Of a DNA stretch of 64,000 nucleotides, positions 11,628 through 22,700 are shown one piece after another. Position 1 is the stretch's first letter; each line of letters opens with the position of its first letter. The notes beneath the pieces are model-generated. The model searched no databases and was not told where the DNA came from. It saw nothing but the letters and a program-made list of their open reading frames with translations. The stretch spans positions 36,008,716-36,072,715 of the forward strand of contig CM064874.1 of assembly GCA_032719365.1 (NCBI GenBank). Direction: 5' to 3'. Origin of the DNA: Prinsepia uniflora (Eukaryota > Streptophyta > Magnoliopsida > Rosales > Rosaceae). Position numbers and translations under genes: made by a program.

Positions 11628-11765
11628 GCATCCCTGATGCTTAGCGTCCCAGACGCTTGACGTCCCTGACGTCATATCTCACGGTATAATAAGCTACGCG
11701 TGCTGCCCGGGGTCTCTCCGGGTCCATATCTCTGACATCCCAGATGTCTGACGTCCCAGACGTCA
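11628..11765. repeat. Array of 13-17-bp interrupted palindromes in LTR C
   Basis: Five units: GCATC-CCT-GATGC, AGCGTC-CCA-GACGCT (central bases shared), TGACGTC-CCT-GACGTCA, GACATC-CCA-GATGTC and TGACGTC-CCA-GACGTCA. The centre is constant (CC plus A or T) while both arms change together. LTR F has the matching array on the other strand (36497-36633), for example GGCATC-TGG-GATGCC. Confidence 0.85.
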
Positions 11766-11919
11766 ATCATAACAATCCTGCTCCTGAGTCATCATACGGT
11801 CCGGCTGCTCCGTACAATGACCCCTCGCAGGCAATGCACCGTGACTTCCCCAGTGTCCCAGACATCTGGAGGAGACCATCATATATCCTTGTATCCAGAT
11901 GGTATATGGGAAACAGTTT

Positions 11920-12300
11920 TATTAAATCATTTCACAACATTACAATGGGCCCTTGCCCGAAATCTCCATAAAATATCACTATTTCATGTAGGGTCCCTGA
12001 CCCGAAATCATATTTATTAAACATAGGGTCCCAGACCCGAAATCACATTTATAACCCAACTGGGCCCCATGCCCGATTTTGTAAACCACTGGGCCCACGG
12101 TCCGATTTTGTAAATCAACTGGGCCCCTAGCCTGATAACATCACTCGAATGGGTCTTAGCCCGTTTTCATAAACAACTGGGCCCCTGGCCCGATTTCATA
12201 AAGCAACTGGGCACCCGGCCCGATTTCATTAACATAAATGGACTCCAAGTCCGAGGTTTCCAAAATAATTGGGCCCCAAGCCCGAGTTCATCTTTCCAAT
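11920..12300. repeat. About 30-bp tandem array with GGGCC/GGCCC-type hairpin cores in LTR C
   Basis: About ten units have the pattern ACTGGGCCC-nn-GCCCGATTTCATAAA. The core pairs within each unit and varies between units: GGGTC/GACCC, GGGCC/GGCCC, GGACT/AGTCC. The spacer (GATTTCATAAA-like) is conserved separately. Confidence 0.8.
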
Positions 12301-13665
12301 TCCAAAACCCTTTTTATCACATTATTTATTAAGCCATTAAGCCATAAGCACGTAAAATCACAATAAAACCGTTAACCTCGATATACGTGAAATACGGAAA
12401 ACACCTCGAAATACGTGCAACATACCCGAAATCAATACTCACAATCACCATCATAGAAATCACGTATATAAAACATATAACATATTTAAGCATGCATAGG
12501 ATTTATAAAACCAAAGTCCACTCACAGATCGTTTTAACGGTATGCCTCGATACACGTGCCATCGGCCCTCCCGGGCCACACCACTATCACCGGGACTCTC
12601 AATCCTGTCCAAATCACATTATAGGGTCACTAACCTCTTCATTAACATCCTATCAAAGTCCCGTAATTTTCCCGAATTTTTAACTATTTTTAAACTTGAT
12701 TTAAAACCTTCGGACGTCCCGAACAATATCGAGACGGTGTCCGATCGACACGAAACCAATCCCAAAATGTTCGTTACATTAAATAGGACAGAAGTCATGT
12801 TGACCTTACCTCGAGATTCGTGCCCACGCGCCGTCATGCTCCACCGTGAGTGGCTGCGCGTGAAACCCACGCGCCTGCTACAGTGTCATCGTCATAACCC
12901 GTATGTCTGATAAACGGGTCCTTTTGCCCGCGAGATGACCCGGTTGGTTTCCTATCAATTCAGCCATAAATTCTTCAATTGAACATTCAAATCGATTCGT
13001 ATTAAGTCTAATTACAGGTCTGTAACATCAATTACACAATTACTTACTTAAAATCCATCGATTCGACGATGAACACGAAGAACACCCAGGTACTGTTCCT
13101 TCATCGAATTTCGTCAATGGCTGCTGATTTCTTCCAATTGATGCACCCAGAAGCATCACTGGACCATGAGAAATAGTTCCCCCACATCAATTACATCGTT
13201 TAAACACTCCACGATCACGACTCAACCTCGATTTTCTTCCTCTGTTACTAGGCCCGTTCAGAGTGAATTGGGCACCAAATTCCTTCATTCTTTCGATGAA
13301 ACTGATCGTGGCAATCCCAGAAGACTCAAATTGATCTCAATTTTGATCCTCACGGCCTATAGTTCAAAACCCGACTTTCCCCCCAAAATTCTAAAATATG
13401 AAATTCCAGTCTCCTTCTCTCTGTCTATCTCTCGTGTTTACCCAGTTCAACTCACTCTCAACTCACTCACAATTTCGCACTCTCAGGTTCAGAAATGGAA
13501 GAGGAATTAAGGGTGGAAGAAAACTGGATTGTAGGTTGTACACGGCTAAGAGAACAGAGAGGATTAATGGAGGTTTAATGGATATTTAATTAATTAATAA
13601 TTAATAAAACATTATAATTATGTTTTCCCCAAAACATGGATTCTGGTTTTAAGCCCCAATTTAAG

Positions 13666-13691
13666 GGATGAGTGACACTTGTCACTCATCC
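13666..13691. promoter_or_regulatory. Family palindrome in LTR C
   Basis: Twelve-base arms GGATGAGTGACA and TGTCACTCATCC around a 2-base centre. This copy is perfect. It lies upstream of the pyrimidine-rich leader region of the LTR. Confidence 0.85.
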
Positions 13692-14322
13692 AAGTGTGTT
13701 CAGTCACCGGGTACTGTTCATAATAAAATAATATTTTAATCCCGGTTCGTTCGGTTAACCGAGCTCGATCCCGTGACCATAACTTCGTCGTCGAATCTCC
13801 GATTTTGGCATGCCGCCTGTCGTTGGATTCGTATCGACGAGACCTACGTAATGGTCCTTGGCCCTCGTCCATTGGACCTCCCGGTCAAAAAGTCAACATT
13901 TGGCCCCTAATATGCCAAATTACCAAAATGCCCCTCGACTTCCGATCATCATAACTTTCTCCTCGAATGTCGGAATCGGACGTGCCACCTGTCTATGAAC
14001 TCGTGACGTCCCGAACTACGTCACGGTCATCGGTCAAAGTCCGTTTGACCGTCCAATCAAAAAGTCAACATTTTGCCCACGACTAGGGGCAAAACGGTCA
14101 TTTTGTACATTTTGTCCGATTTCGCCCTACTAACCACCGATCAACCTCACTAATCAAGATTAGTCACTAATCTAATTCCAGAATTCAGGACGGGTCGTTA
14201 CATATGATGATGATGGTGATGTGGAATTGAGCCGATTATATGTTGTGATGATTGTTGATTGATTAGTATCAGACGTCGAGCATGGGGCTCCGAATCTTGA
14301 GACGGGTATTATGAGTGGTTGT

Positions 14323-15165
14323 TGTGAGGACCCGTGTCATGGAGGTATGATTAGCAATTCCACATCGCTTGGGAGGATCTGGGGGATGCACCTTATATTT
14401 GTGGCATGTTCTGATAGGTCGGATTATTAGAGTCCAACTTCAGGATCCTATCCAATGTGTTATGAGGATTGTGTTATGAGGATTGGAGTTGAGACTAAGA
14501 AACCAACATGACTTTGTTTTCAAAGATTATGGCATTTTGGGTGATTGTGGATTGAATTACGAAGTCAACCCATTTCCTACTAGTGAGAAAGGACTTTAGA
14601 ATGGACCAGTACCCAAAGTTATTATAGATGGAATCATTCGGTTGCATGGGACTCCTGAGTCTACAATTTCAGAAAAATGGCCAGTCTGAGCAGACTATTC
14701 AGATTCTAGAGGATTTGATGAGAGCTTGTGTCCTACAGTGCTAGAGGACTTAGGATTTTCAGTCATCATTGATGGAGTTTTCCTACAATAACAGTTATTA
14801 GTCGAGTATTGGAATGGTGTCATTTGAGACATTGTATGGACGACAGTGTAGGATGCCAATTATTGGGCCGAGGTAGACGAGTAGGCATTACTGACGCCTG
14901 TGATGGTAGAAATAACAAGAGAAAGATTATAATTCTCAGAGATAGACTTAAGGCCACTCAAGATCGTCAGAAAAGTCATGCTAACTACCGGATCAAAGAT
15001 CTAGAGTTTGAAATAAGAGCTTGTGTATTCTTGAAATTTACCCTTTGGAAGGGTATGGTGTGATTTGGTAGACGCAGGAAGTTGCACGTGAGCTCCTAGG
15101 AACAAAACTGTGAGGGGTAGGCCCAAAGCGGACAATATCCTGTGGGAGTAGGTGGGGTCGTGATA
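14323..15165 (+). mobile_element. Decayed Ty3/gypsy element with TRIM-like LTR ends
   Basis: The left end TGTGAGGACCCGTGTCATGG resembles the 5' end of the TRIM LTR (TGTAAGACCCGTGTC). The right end (15075-15165) resembles the TRIM LTR 3' end, including GAAGTTGCAC..GTGAGCTCC and GCCCAAAGCGGACAATAT. A perfect GTTGT duplication flanks it (14318-14322 and 15166-15170). Between the ends lies gypsy integrase in the same orientation. Most of the internal region and much of both LTRs are deleted. Confidence 0.7.
14630..15063 (+). pseudogene. Ty3/gypsy integrase C-terminal remnant
   Basis: Frameshifted pieces match plant gypsy integrase. LHGTPEST is equivalent to the LHGxPxSIVSD motif. Then come TIQILEDLMRACVL, FSYNNSY (usually FAYNNSYH), ETLYGRQCRMPI, and finally IILRDRLKATQDRQKSHANY and LEFEIRACVFLKFTLWKGMV, which is the end of the integrase before the GPY/F-type module. 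The order is that of the chromovirus (Tekay/Del-like) integrase. Several stops and frameshifts make it non-functional. Confidence 0.8.
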
Positions 15166-15170
15166 GTTGT

Positions 15171-15722
15171 GACTATGGGTTGTGATGTGGTTATATGTGG
15201 ATATGTTTTGGTATTGTGATAAATAGTCTTATATGTCGAGCAGGGCTTTGTATCTTGAGACTAGTGTGTGATGGCGACTCAGACATCGAGTTAGGGGCTC
15301 TATATCCTAAGTAGGCTTACACTCGAACTTTGAGCTGGGCTTTGTATCTCGAGTGAGTATATGATGGCTTACCGATAGTGCACTTGTGATATGTTGATTG
15401 AAGTTGTGCTAGTGCTTCGAGGATGGTTTGAATGTTATTCATTATGGATGAGTACTGTGATGACGTTGAGTGGACTATATGTGAAATATGTGGTGATATT
15501 GGATGCTCGATGTATGTTGCGATGCTTGTTGACTAGTTTGGTGCTGACTCGGACGTCGAGCCGAACTCTGAATCCTGAGTTAGTAAGAGTGAGGTCTATA
15601 CTCGGACGTCGAGCGAGGCTCAAGATCCCGAGTGGTGTACATTCCAGTGGCGTAGTGGTCTGATGATTGATTTTGCGTGTCGATTATAGTTTGTGTGCTG
15701 GTTGTCATCATTATTGATGTTT
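15171..15722 (+). repeat. LTR R segment with repeated GACGTCGAG..GGCTC..ATCTTGAG motifs
   Basis: About six degenerate copies of a ~30-bp unit, (G)ACGTCGAGC-n-GGGCTC-n-ATCTTGAG, occur here and at 14269-14300. Copies lie near 15232, 15280, 15313, 15549 and 15602. They are spaced irregularly and are probably the hairpin-array module of this LTR subfamily in decayed form. Confidence 0.55.
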
Positions 15723-16021
15723 TGTAAGACCTGTGTCTTGGAAGGAACGGTGAACGATCCCACATTCCTGCGAGGGGGGAATGGTCTGGGAGGGGAATGG
15801 TGGTGTGCCTTAAAGGTGTAAGCACACACCTATATAGCACAAGGCCTTTTGGGAGCTCAGTGACTTTGGGTTCGATTTGAACTCCAAAGTTAATTGAGTT
15901 GAGGCTGGTGCAATTCCATGATGGGTGACCCCCTAGGGAGTTGCACCGTGAGCTCCCGAAAACAAAATCATAAGGGCGAGTAAGCCCAAAGAAGACGACC
16001 GAGGAGGGTCTGGTCTTGACA
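15723..16021 (+). mobile_element. TRIM solo LTR, short form without tRNA-like insert
   Basis: It starts TGTAAGACCTGTGTCTTGG and ends GGTCTGGTCTTGACA, and is related along its length to the LTRs of the TRIM array at 43050-44591. It is about 170 bp shorter, mostly because it lacks the tRNA-like segment: it reads ATAGCACAAGGCCTTTTGGG where the long form has the insert. Flanks TGTTT and TTTTT agree at 4 of 5 bases. Confidence 0.75.
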
Positions 16022-16242
16022 TTTTTGTTGTATTATGGTTGGTTTACACGTTTTTCGAGCTCTTTGGATGTGTTCTATTTTAGTTGAGTAACACTGTAAG
16101 GCCGCTACATGGAAATCGAAGCTCGAGAGGAGGAGGCATGAACCAACGGGATTTGTGTGTATCCCTTGTCTAACAAGTTTTCTATCAAACAGAAGCAGGG
16201 CCCAAGTGTACTATTCTTGTGTATTCGGGTGGGTCCATGTCA
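16022..16242 (+). mobile_element. 3' end of LTR R
   Basis: Contains TATCCCTTGTCTAAC, a decayed terminal hairpin, AGAAGCAGGG, and the terminal GGGTGGGTCCATGTCA, the expected 3' end of the family. Confidence 0.6.
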
Positions 16243-17378
16243 TACCGTGTGATTTGGTTGGGATAAAAGGAAATAATTGATTGAATTTGGTTATGAATTG
16301 ATGGAATTTAAAAGCTAAGCGGGATCCTGGTTAAGCTCAAATCTAAATGGACTAAAAGCTATAAGGTAAATTGATTTATGGAAGTATGGATATGTGATTA
16401 TATGTGATGATGTCAAAAATTATATAGAATTTTTTTCTGTCGAGAATAGATGATGTGTTGATATGTCATGATGATAGGTAAGATACTATGAGACTATAGC
16501 ATAAAAATGGTATGATATGGAATACTAAGAACTTGGTGGTTTAGGAGTGACAATTGAAACAATCACTTATGGACTTTGTTTTATAAATATTTACACATAT
16601 TGCGAGGTCAACCAGAATATGATTGGCCACATAACATTTCTAAATTCTAGTTCGACATCCATACTACGACACCACCATCCTTTTTCACCTAGAATGATGT
16701 CACCAATCCGTTTTCGAATTAAGCACAAGGGGTTTAAAATGCTTAATTTCTTAACTCCAAATTTATCACCAACATGCAGAAGTGAAAACATATATATGAT
16801 TAACCACATAACATTTTCCTTTTCGTCTACTTTTTCTTGGATTTTCTTCTTGGTTTCTACTCCATTACCTTATCTGTCTTAAAACTATATAACTAGTTCA
16901 TCAAATCTCAAATTCTTTCAACAATCATCCAACTACCACTTCGACACCGATGTTTTGTTATATACAAAGTTTTTATATCATTGCACCTCACCAGAAGGGC
17001 TCTGAAATTAGTGCCACCTGTATCCAAACACCCTATCCTTCCAACAATTTTAGAAGGTCCTTTATGAACTGGGATTACATGTAATAGCCTCCACACGCTA
17101 CCCAAGATGGTTCATGTGGGAAACATACATCAGACCCAATAAACTCATTTCCATAAATATTTATGTCTCACATCAGGGAAAAATATTTCGACAGGGTCTG
17201 TGCTCAAATATGGCTTTTCCAGAAACAGTTTCCATGAACCATTGTGAAACAATGTCCATAAATCATTCCTAAATCCAGAATTCATCAAATCATTCCATTC
17301 ATAACATGAGATAAATATCTAGACGCAAATATAGATAAATCATAAACATACCTATTCCTCAATATCCTACTACCATTT
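16243..17378. other. Unassigned sequence
   Basis: AT-rich, with only short open frames. The minus strand near 16590-16810 and 16908-17105 has two frames of 60-70 residues that I do not recognise. This may be an older, unrelated repeat or host intergenic DNA. Confidence 0.4.
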
Positions 17379-17705
17379 TGTAACGACCCGTCCTGAAATT
17401 ACGTGATTATCGAGATTAATTAAGGATTAATTGAGGATTATCAGGACTAATCGGGATTAGTTGAGGTAAAATGACAAAAGGGGAAAATGTTGTCTTTTAA
17501 CCTTGGAGGTCAATTACACATAGACTAAGGTCCATTACGTAGATCGAGGGATTACGAGTATGTAGATAGGCATCACGTCGAATTTGGACGTCATACGGGA
17601 AAGTTACGGGTCACAGAAGGTTAGATTGGATTTGACGGTGCACGATTTTCAAAATGAGTGAAAAAAAATTTGTTGTCTAGTAGGGCCCAAAAGATCTCAT
17701 CTGGA

Positions 17706-17742
17706 CCAATGGATGAGTGACAAGTGTCACTCATCCCATTGG
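17706..17742 (+). promoter_or_regulatory. Family palindrome with flanking CCAAT boxes, then TATA
   Basis: CCAAT-GGATGAGTGACA-AG-TGTCACTCATCC-CATTGG. The outer CCAAT/ATTGG pair extends the inverted repeat to about 17 bp per arm with one unpaired C. An AT-only TATA-like tract follows about 25 bp downstream, so this looks like the LTR core promoter. Confidence 0.75.
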
Positions 17743-18329
17743 CCCATTCCCCTAAATACATGTATATATATATATATATCTTTATGGTTCAAATCACCCA
17801 AAAACCACCCCACCTAGTTCTCCTTCATTTTCATTCATCATCCTCATCATCTTGTTATTTTTTGAGGGAAATAGAGAGTGAGGGAGAGGTTGTGACGGAC
17901 GGAGGAAGAAGATGGAGCCTTGGAGGCTTGGCTGGAACCCAAAAATAGGTAAAACCCAAAAAACTTTCAAGGTTAGCTTTCTGGATTTGGATTTTGGGTC
18001 ATTAGAATGGGAAACCGAAGCCATGGTTTTTGTTCCATGAGCATGTGCGAGTTCACAAGGAACAAAATGGACAGTGTTGGACACAAGATTGAGCTCAGGT
18101 GGAAGCTCGAACGTGGACCGTGAGGATTCGACCTTGGCCATGAGATTTCAGGTGTGTTTTCCTACTTTTGAATCTATAGATCGGTTTCTAGGTAGAAGAT
18201 GGGTTCAGTGGTTGAAAAATGGTGGAAAGTGGAAGAGAATAGGCAAAATTAGGACTGGGTCGCGATTCAGGTCGACTGACCCGTTATAGAGCCACGAGTC
18301 GGCCTGACTAGAGAAAGATGATGATGACG

Positions 18330-18800
18330 TGGTAGTCCACGTCATCTTATCAGGTAATATGGCCAACTAAGTGGTGAATCATGGCACGGTGTCAGGCTGA
18401 GTTAGCGTCAACGTGGCAAGTCCATGCCAGCAATGTCAGACCACGTGGACCAATGAGGTGGTGCCACGTGGCAACATGTCAAAGAGTTGTCAGATTGTCA
18501 GGCTGACGTGTCAGGTGATGTGGAAAGTCCACGTCAGCACTATCAGACCACGTGGACCAGTTAAGTAGTGCCACATGGACCAATCAAGTAGTGCCACGTG
18601 GTAATGTGTCAGAGTTGTTAGAGTGACGTGGCAGTACACATGGTAGTGATGACATCATCAGTGACGTAATCATGTGACACGTGGCCCATGTTAAAGGGTG
18701 ACACATGGCACTAGTCAGGGAGTGCCACGTGGTAGGCTGTCAGAGTTGTCAGTTGTTAGATGTCAGGCTAACGTCAACAGTGACGTCAGAAGATGATGTC
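18330..18800. repeat. ACGT-core and TGTCAG motif array in LTR J
   Basis: Dense CCACGTGG, GTGCCACGTGGCA, TGACGTCA and TGTCAG motifs, separated by CCAATGAGGTGG-like stretches. Similar arrays are at 28500-28925, 30420-30920, 41125-41300, 53230-53600 and 63080-63250; shorter ones are at 24490-24640 and 33400-33520. Length differs strongly between otherwise similar copies. Confidence 0.8.
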
Positions 18801-20432
18801 AGCATTAATTTTTGTTGACCAAACTTTGACCGGCGCGTAGGCACGAATTTTGAGATCAAATTGGTCTTATTCGAAAGGTTTCGAAGTTCTCAATCCAATA
18901 GTGGTGGTTTCAGGTCGATCAGAGATCGTTTAGTTGGTGTTTTGGAGGTTTTTCTCTTTGGGAAGCGTGTTCAAGACACGTTTTCTGTGCCGGGGTTTAG
19001 GGGGTGTTTACATACGGACTTATTTGGAATGTTAGTGACCCTTGGGTGTGATTTGTACAGGCCCGAACATTGCGAAGGCTTCATATTGACTTACGACTCG
19101 TGTTTTGAGTGCGCAGGATAGACTGTGTGTGAGTGAACATTTGTTTATAAATATGGTGCATGCATAAATGTTTTAAATGTCTTATGATCATGGTTTGAAA
19201 TGCAATGATTACATAATGATTTGTGTATGATTGTTGATCATTTTTGTGGAAAATGTTATTGTGCACGTATTTCGAGATTTATGCTTTATGTTATACTTTG
19301 GGATTAGGCCGAGTTTTCTACGTGCTTGAGATTTCACTAAAGGTGATTTGAATAGTGATTTGAATGATGGTTTGTAAATGAAAGGTTTCCATTATGCTTT
19401 GAATGATGATTGTGGATTTGAATATTGGGATCTAAAATGGTTTACGGATTTATGAAATGATGTTTCAGGCTTGTGGACCTATTGGAAACATGTTTGACTC
19501 AGAGTATGAGTCCATGTGAATTTGAAAGCAAGATTATGATTTGATGTGATTTACGAAATGAGTGTTGGACACTGTTTTAAGACGATTTTTGGAAACTATG
19601 TATTTGGCTGAGACCCTACATGAAACGTATGATTTGATTTGAAACCAAAATATTTGTGAAAATGCGTTTATGAGATTTGATAAATGTTTTCACAGAGACC
19701 ATCCTCTGTGATATTGATGTGACTCCGGTAGGAATGTGTTTCCCCGGAGAGGGACTCTGGTTGTGAATATGTTCTCCCGAAGTGGTCCCTATCATATGTT
19801 GCTCACCTTCGGAATGTGATGTGTCCCCCCTAGAAAAAGTCACGGTACACTGTCTGATGTCGAGCAGTAGTGGGAGGCTCGACTCAGGAGTGTTTATGAT
19901 TTATGAGATCGGTCGTTGATATGTTCACGAAGATATGAACGTCGGCCGTAAATGTGTTCACGGCGACGACGTGAGCTGTCCTGGAGCGTATTTGCACTCG
20001 TTACACAGTTGATGTTATGAGATGAGATAGATGTGGGATATGAGGATTGGTCACCTTTTCGATTATTGCTTTATGTCCAGATGTTTTCACATATTTTGGT
20101 TTGAAAAGAAATATGGTTTGATTTTAACAAAGCATTTGAGATTACATGTTTTATGATGCATGCATGCTTTTAATTGGAGGGTATAAATGTATTTTCCTCA
20201 AATATATTAAAAAATGCTTATTTTTTCCCACTCGCAGTTTTAAATGGTTTTTGGTACCCTTCAGGTTAATCGCGGATGCAGGCTGTAGTAAAGATCGAGA
20301 CATCACATGAAGCTGCGTACTCTTGAAACCCCGAGTGGGTCGCGGTAGTATCCCTAGTCCGACACGTGGTGTCAAACAAGAGCAGGTCATCCCACGTTAA
20401 TCTTGAGGGATTAGGGATGGGACCTGGCAGCT

Positions 20433-20444
20433 TGGTATCAGAGC
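20433..20444 (+). other. Primer-binding site (initiator Met tRNA type) of element J
   Basis: TGGTATCAGAGC, the common plant PBS complementary to the 3' end of tRNA-iMet, lies 3 bases after the LTR end. Confidence 0.9.
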
Positions 20445-20859
20445 ACTGAGCTGCTCTTGTGGTGTAGTGCATTGAGGGTGCACGATAGTTTTGCTTTAGA
20501 TGTAATGTTTCTACGACAACAACCACATCATCAACTTGAGAGTGAGGATAAGAATAGGAAAGTTAAATGGGAAGAACCAACCCTTTGGTACAATTATGCA
20601 TTAGATGTCGTGTTTTAGCAAGGTTCGAGTTTCGAGTAGGATCGATTTTTCTGTGGACCTAGCGGCTGGAGCCGTGGACTTACTGGTGGATTGGATCTCA
20701 AGGTAGTGGTTATTTGGAGTGATGACCGATGGTCGGTCAGTTTGGATGTGCTGCTAGGAGCAGTAGGGGTTGTTGATGGCCCTTATTCGAGAAAGGTTGA
20801 ACGAAATTACCAGTAAAGTGGTACTTGTGGATCGGGTCCCGGGGTGGCCGATAAGTGGA

Positions 20860-21345
20860 TTATACGCATGGAGCGGATTTTACGAACATTGGGTTGTGCT
20901 CTTGAGCACGTGGTTCTGTTAGTCTTGAGCATATGGTTCGGATAGCAGAGTACTTCTTGGATTGGTCTGCATAGGGTTGGTGGCAGACATTACTAGTTAC
21001 AGATTTAAATGTGACTACCGAGACTTGGGCGACATCCAAGGAACGTTTCTTACATCATTCTCACCCAATCTTGTTGAGATACAAGGGAGGCAGAATTCCT
21101 CTGACATGAGCAGGAGATTTGATGGTAGCTTAGTATGCTCAGTACGACTAGAGGCTTGTGACTTTTTCATGGTATGCTCATGTTTCGATGGCAATTGAGC
21201 CATTGAGGCTTCGTCAGTTTACATCGAGTCTTTGGAGTAAGACTCAAGTGATGATGCTGGCTGGAGGATTCACTAGATATTGGACTCTGAAAAATGTGGA
21301 AGCTAAGGTGGAGATGAGCGTATCAAAAACCTCACAGTAGGCTAG
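20860..21345 (+). pseudogene. Decayed gypsy gag of element J
   Basis: Frame-shifted stretches show WIIRMERILRTLG, then ETWATSKERFLTHFHP, and further on FSWYAHVSMAIEPLRLRQF followed by TSSLWSKTQVMMLAGG. This order and wording match the capsid region of plant Ty3/gypsy gag. Numerous stops interrupt every frame. Confidence 0.7.
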
Positions 21346-21879
21346 ATGTTTTGGACGACGCTAAGGATGTCAAGAGGACTTGTTTACTTAGGGATGGTTG
21401 AAGAGGGTTGCCAATAACTCTGATTCTTCGGGGGCAGACGTGCGAGTTGTAGTGGTCGATGAGCGGGACAGAGAGGATCCTGGGTGGCTCAGTTAAGATT
21501 TTAGTATCCTCCTAATTCAATTGGTTTACTGGAGGCACGGGGAATGCCTGGATTGGTGACAAGTACCCTAGCTATCTTTGGACGGAATTCATGAGTGTTG
21601 ATGGAGTTTGGACTCACACACTCTTTTCTTGGGATCAGCTTCCCATTAGGTTGGGACATGCGAGCTAGTACTCCAACCAGCACTATGTTGGTTGTTAGTT
21701 TGGTAACCGAAACTGTTCGGTTTGGATAAGGTTTTGACCTTAAGACATATTGGTTTCTAGGACACGTGTTTGGTGTTCCGAGTGAGTTATGGCTTGGAGG
21801 CCGGAGAGATACTATAGAATGGTTGTTAGGGACGTTGGAATTGTGTTGTGATGTCCCCAGTTAGCTCATGTAGCTTGGG

Positions 21880-22700
21880 GTGATATAGGTTGTGCCTGAT
21901 TTTCCCGATACATTTTCGAGAGTGCCACCCCTATGAAGGTTCTGAGTACTCAACATATTTTGTTACACCTATGTCGGAAGGTACCGATTGAGTTGAGAAT
22001 TGGATTTAACCATAGACAGCTGGACAATGAGCTAGTACATAATGAGTATGTCTTACCACAGAGTGCTTAGTGAACTTGTTCATGTGTTAGTCACCTCTGG
22101 ATTTCTTGGATGTATAAGCTTGTAGAAATTGAACTAGTTGTGGGCCAAATTTGAATGAGTTGAGTGGCGGAAGGTGCTTGGTGTCACCTCACGTTGATGA
22201 GTGTAGTTTGGATTTGGTGAACCCGTGTTGGTATTATGGATTATTTTGCGTCTGCTGAGAGAGCTAGTGTGGATCCTCGGAGGATCGAGATGGTTTTGGA
22301 TTAGCATCAACCAACCACGTCAATTGAGATTGGAGTCTCTCAGATTGGTTGAGTAGTATAAGAGTTTAGTAGAGAAATTCCTCGTGATTGCAGCCCATTG
22401 ACGCGATTGACTCGGGAGGGAGTCAAATTGATTTGGTTTGAGAGGATTTCTGGAGGTAGATGACTATGGAGTGTTGTTGGGCAGTGTTCTCATGAGACCC
22501 ATATTGCAGGATTAGAGGTTTACAACACAGCTTCAGGATCCAACCCTTTGCATCATCAGGATAGGGTTCCAGGTTTGAATTGGTACGTCTTGGTAGACAA
22601 AAGGGGTTGGCCTTTGGAGTTCTCGAGGAGTATGTGTTGGACACATCTCAAGTGTTGGTCAGGTGACTGGGAGAACTCGGAGAGGACGTTGAGTTATAAT
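21880..22700 (+). pseudogene. Decayed gypsy reverse transcriptase / RNase H of element J
   Basis: DFPDTFSRVPPL near 21900 corresponds to the conserved entry to the gypsy reverse transcriptase (xFPDVFPEDLPGLPP). At 22255-22440, SVDPRRIEMVLD, then QPTT, and PLTRLTREGVK correspond to the RT/RNase H connection. Much of the RT palm, including the YxDD box, is not recognisable, so the region is internally deleted. Confidence 0.7.

Larger units (their letters stand above)
11034..14202 (-). mobile_element. LTR C, solo LTR of the TGTAACGACC family
   Basis: On the minus strand it starts TGTAACGACCCGTCC and ends GGGATGGGTCCTGTCA, and it is flanked by a perfect TATGA duplication (11029-11033 and 14203-14207). 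It carries the family palindrome at 13666-13691. It also carries a hairpin array at 11628-11765 and 11920-12300, and a promoter/leader region around 13400-13580. No open frame resembles gag or pol. It lies inside LTR R. Confidence 0.9.
17379..20429 (+). repeat. 5' LTR of element J
   Basis: Starts TGTAACGACCCGTCC and ends GGGATGGGACCTGGCA (canonical ..TGTCA mutated). Contents in order: W-box-like TTGAC/AAAGT stretches, the palindrome at 17711-17736 inside a CCAAT/ATTGG pair, TATATATA at 17763-17779, a pyrimidine-rich leader, a G-box/TGACGTCA array (18330-18800), an acceptor-like segment near 19060, GTGTGAGTGAACA, and a decayed terminal hairpin at 20352-20372. Confidence 0.85.

Noticed and set aside
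16908..17105. Minus-strand frame with CLDTGGTNFRALLV
   Set aside because: Looks superficially protein-like, but no family recognised and the flanks are AT-rich non-coding; left unassigned.
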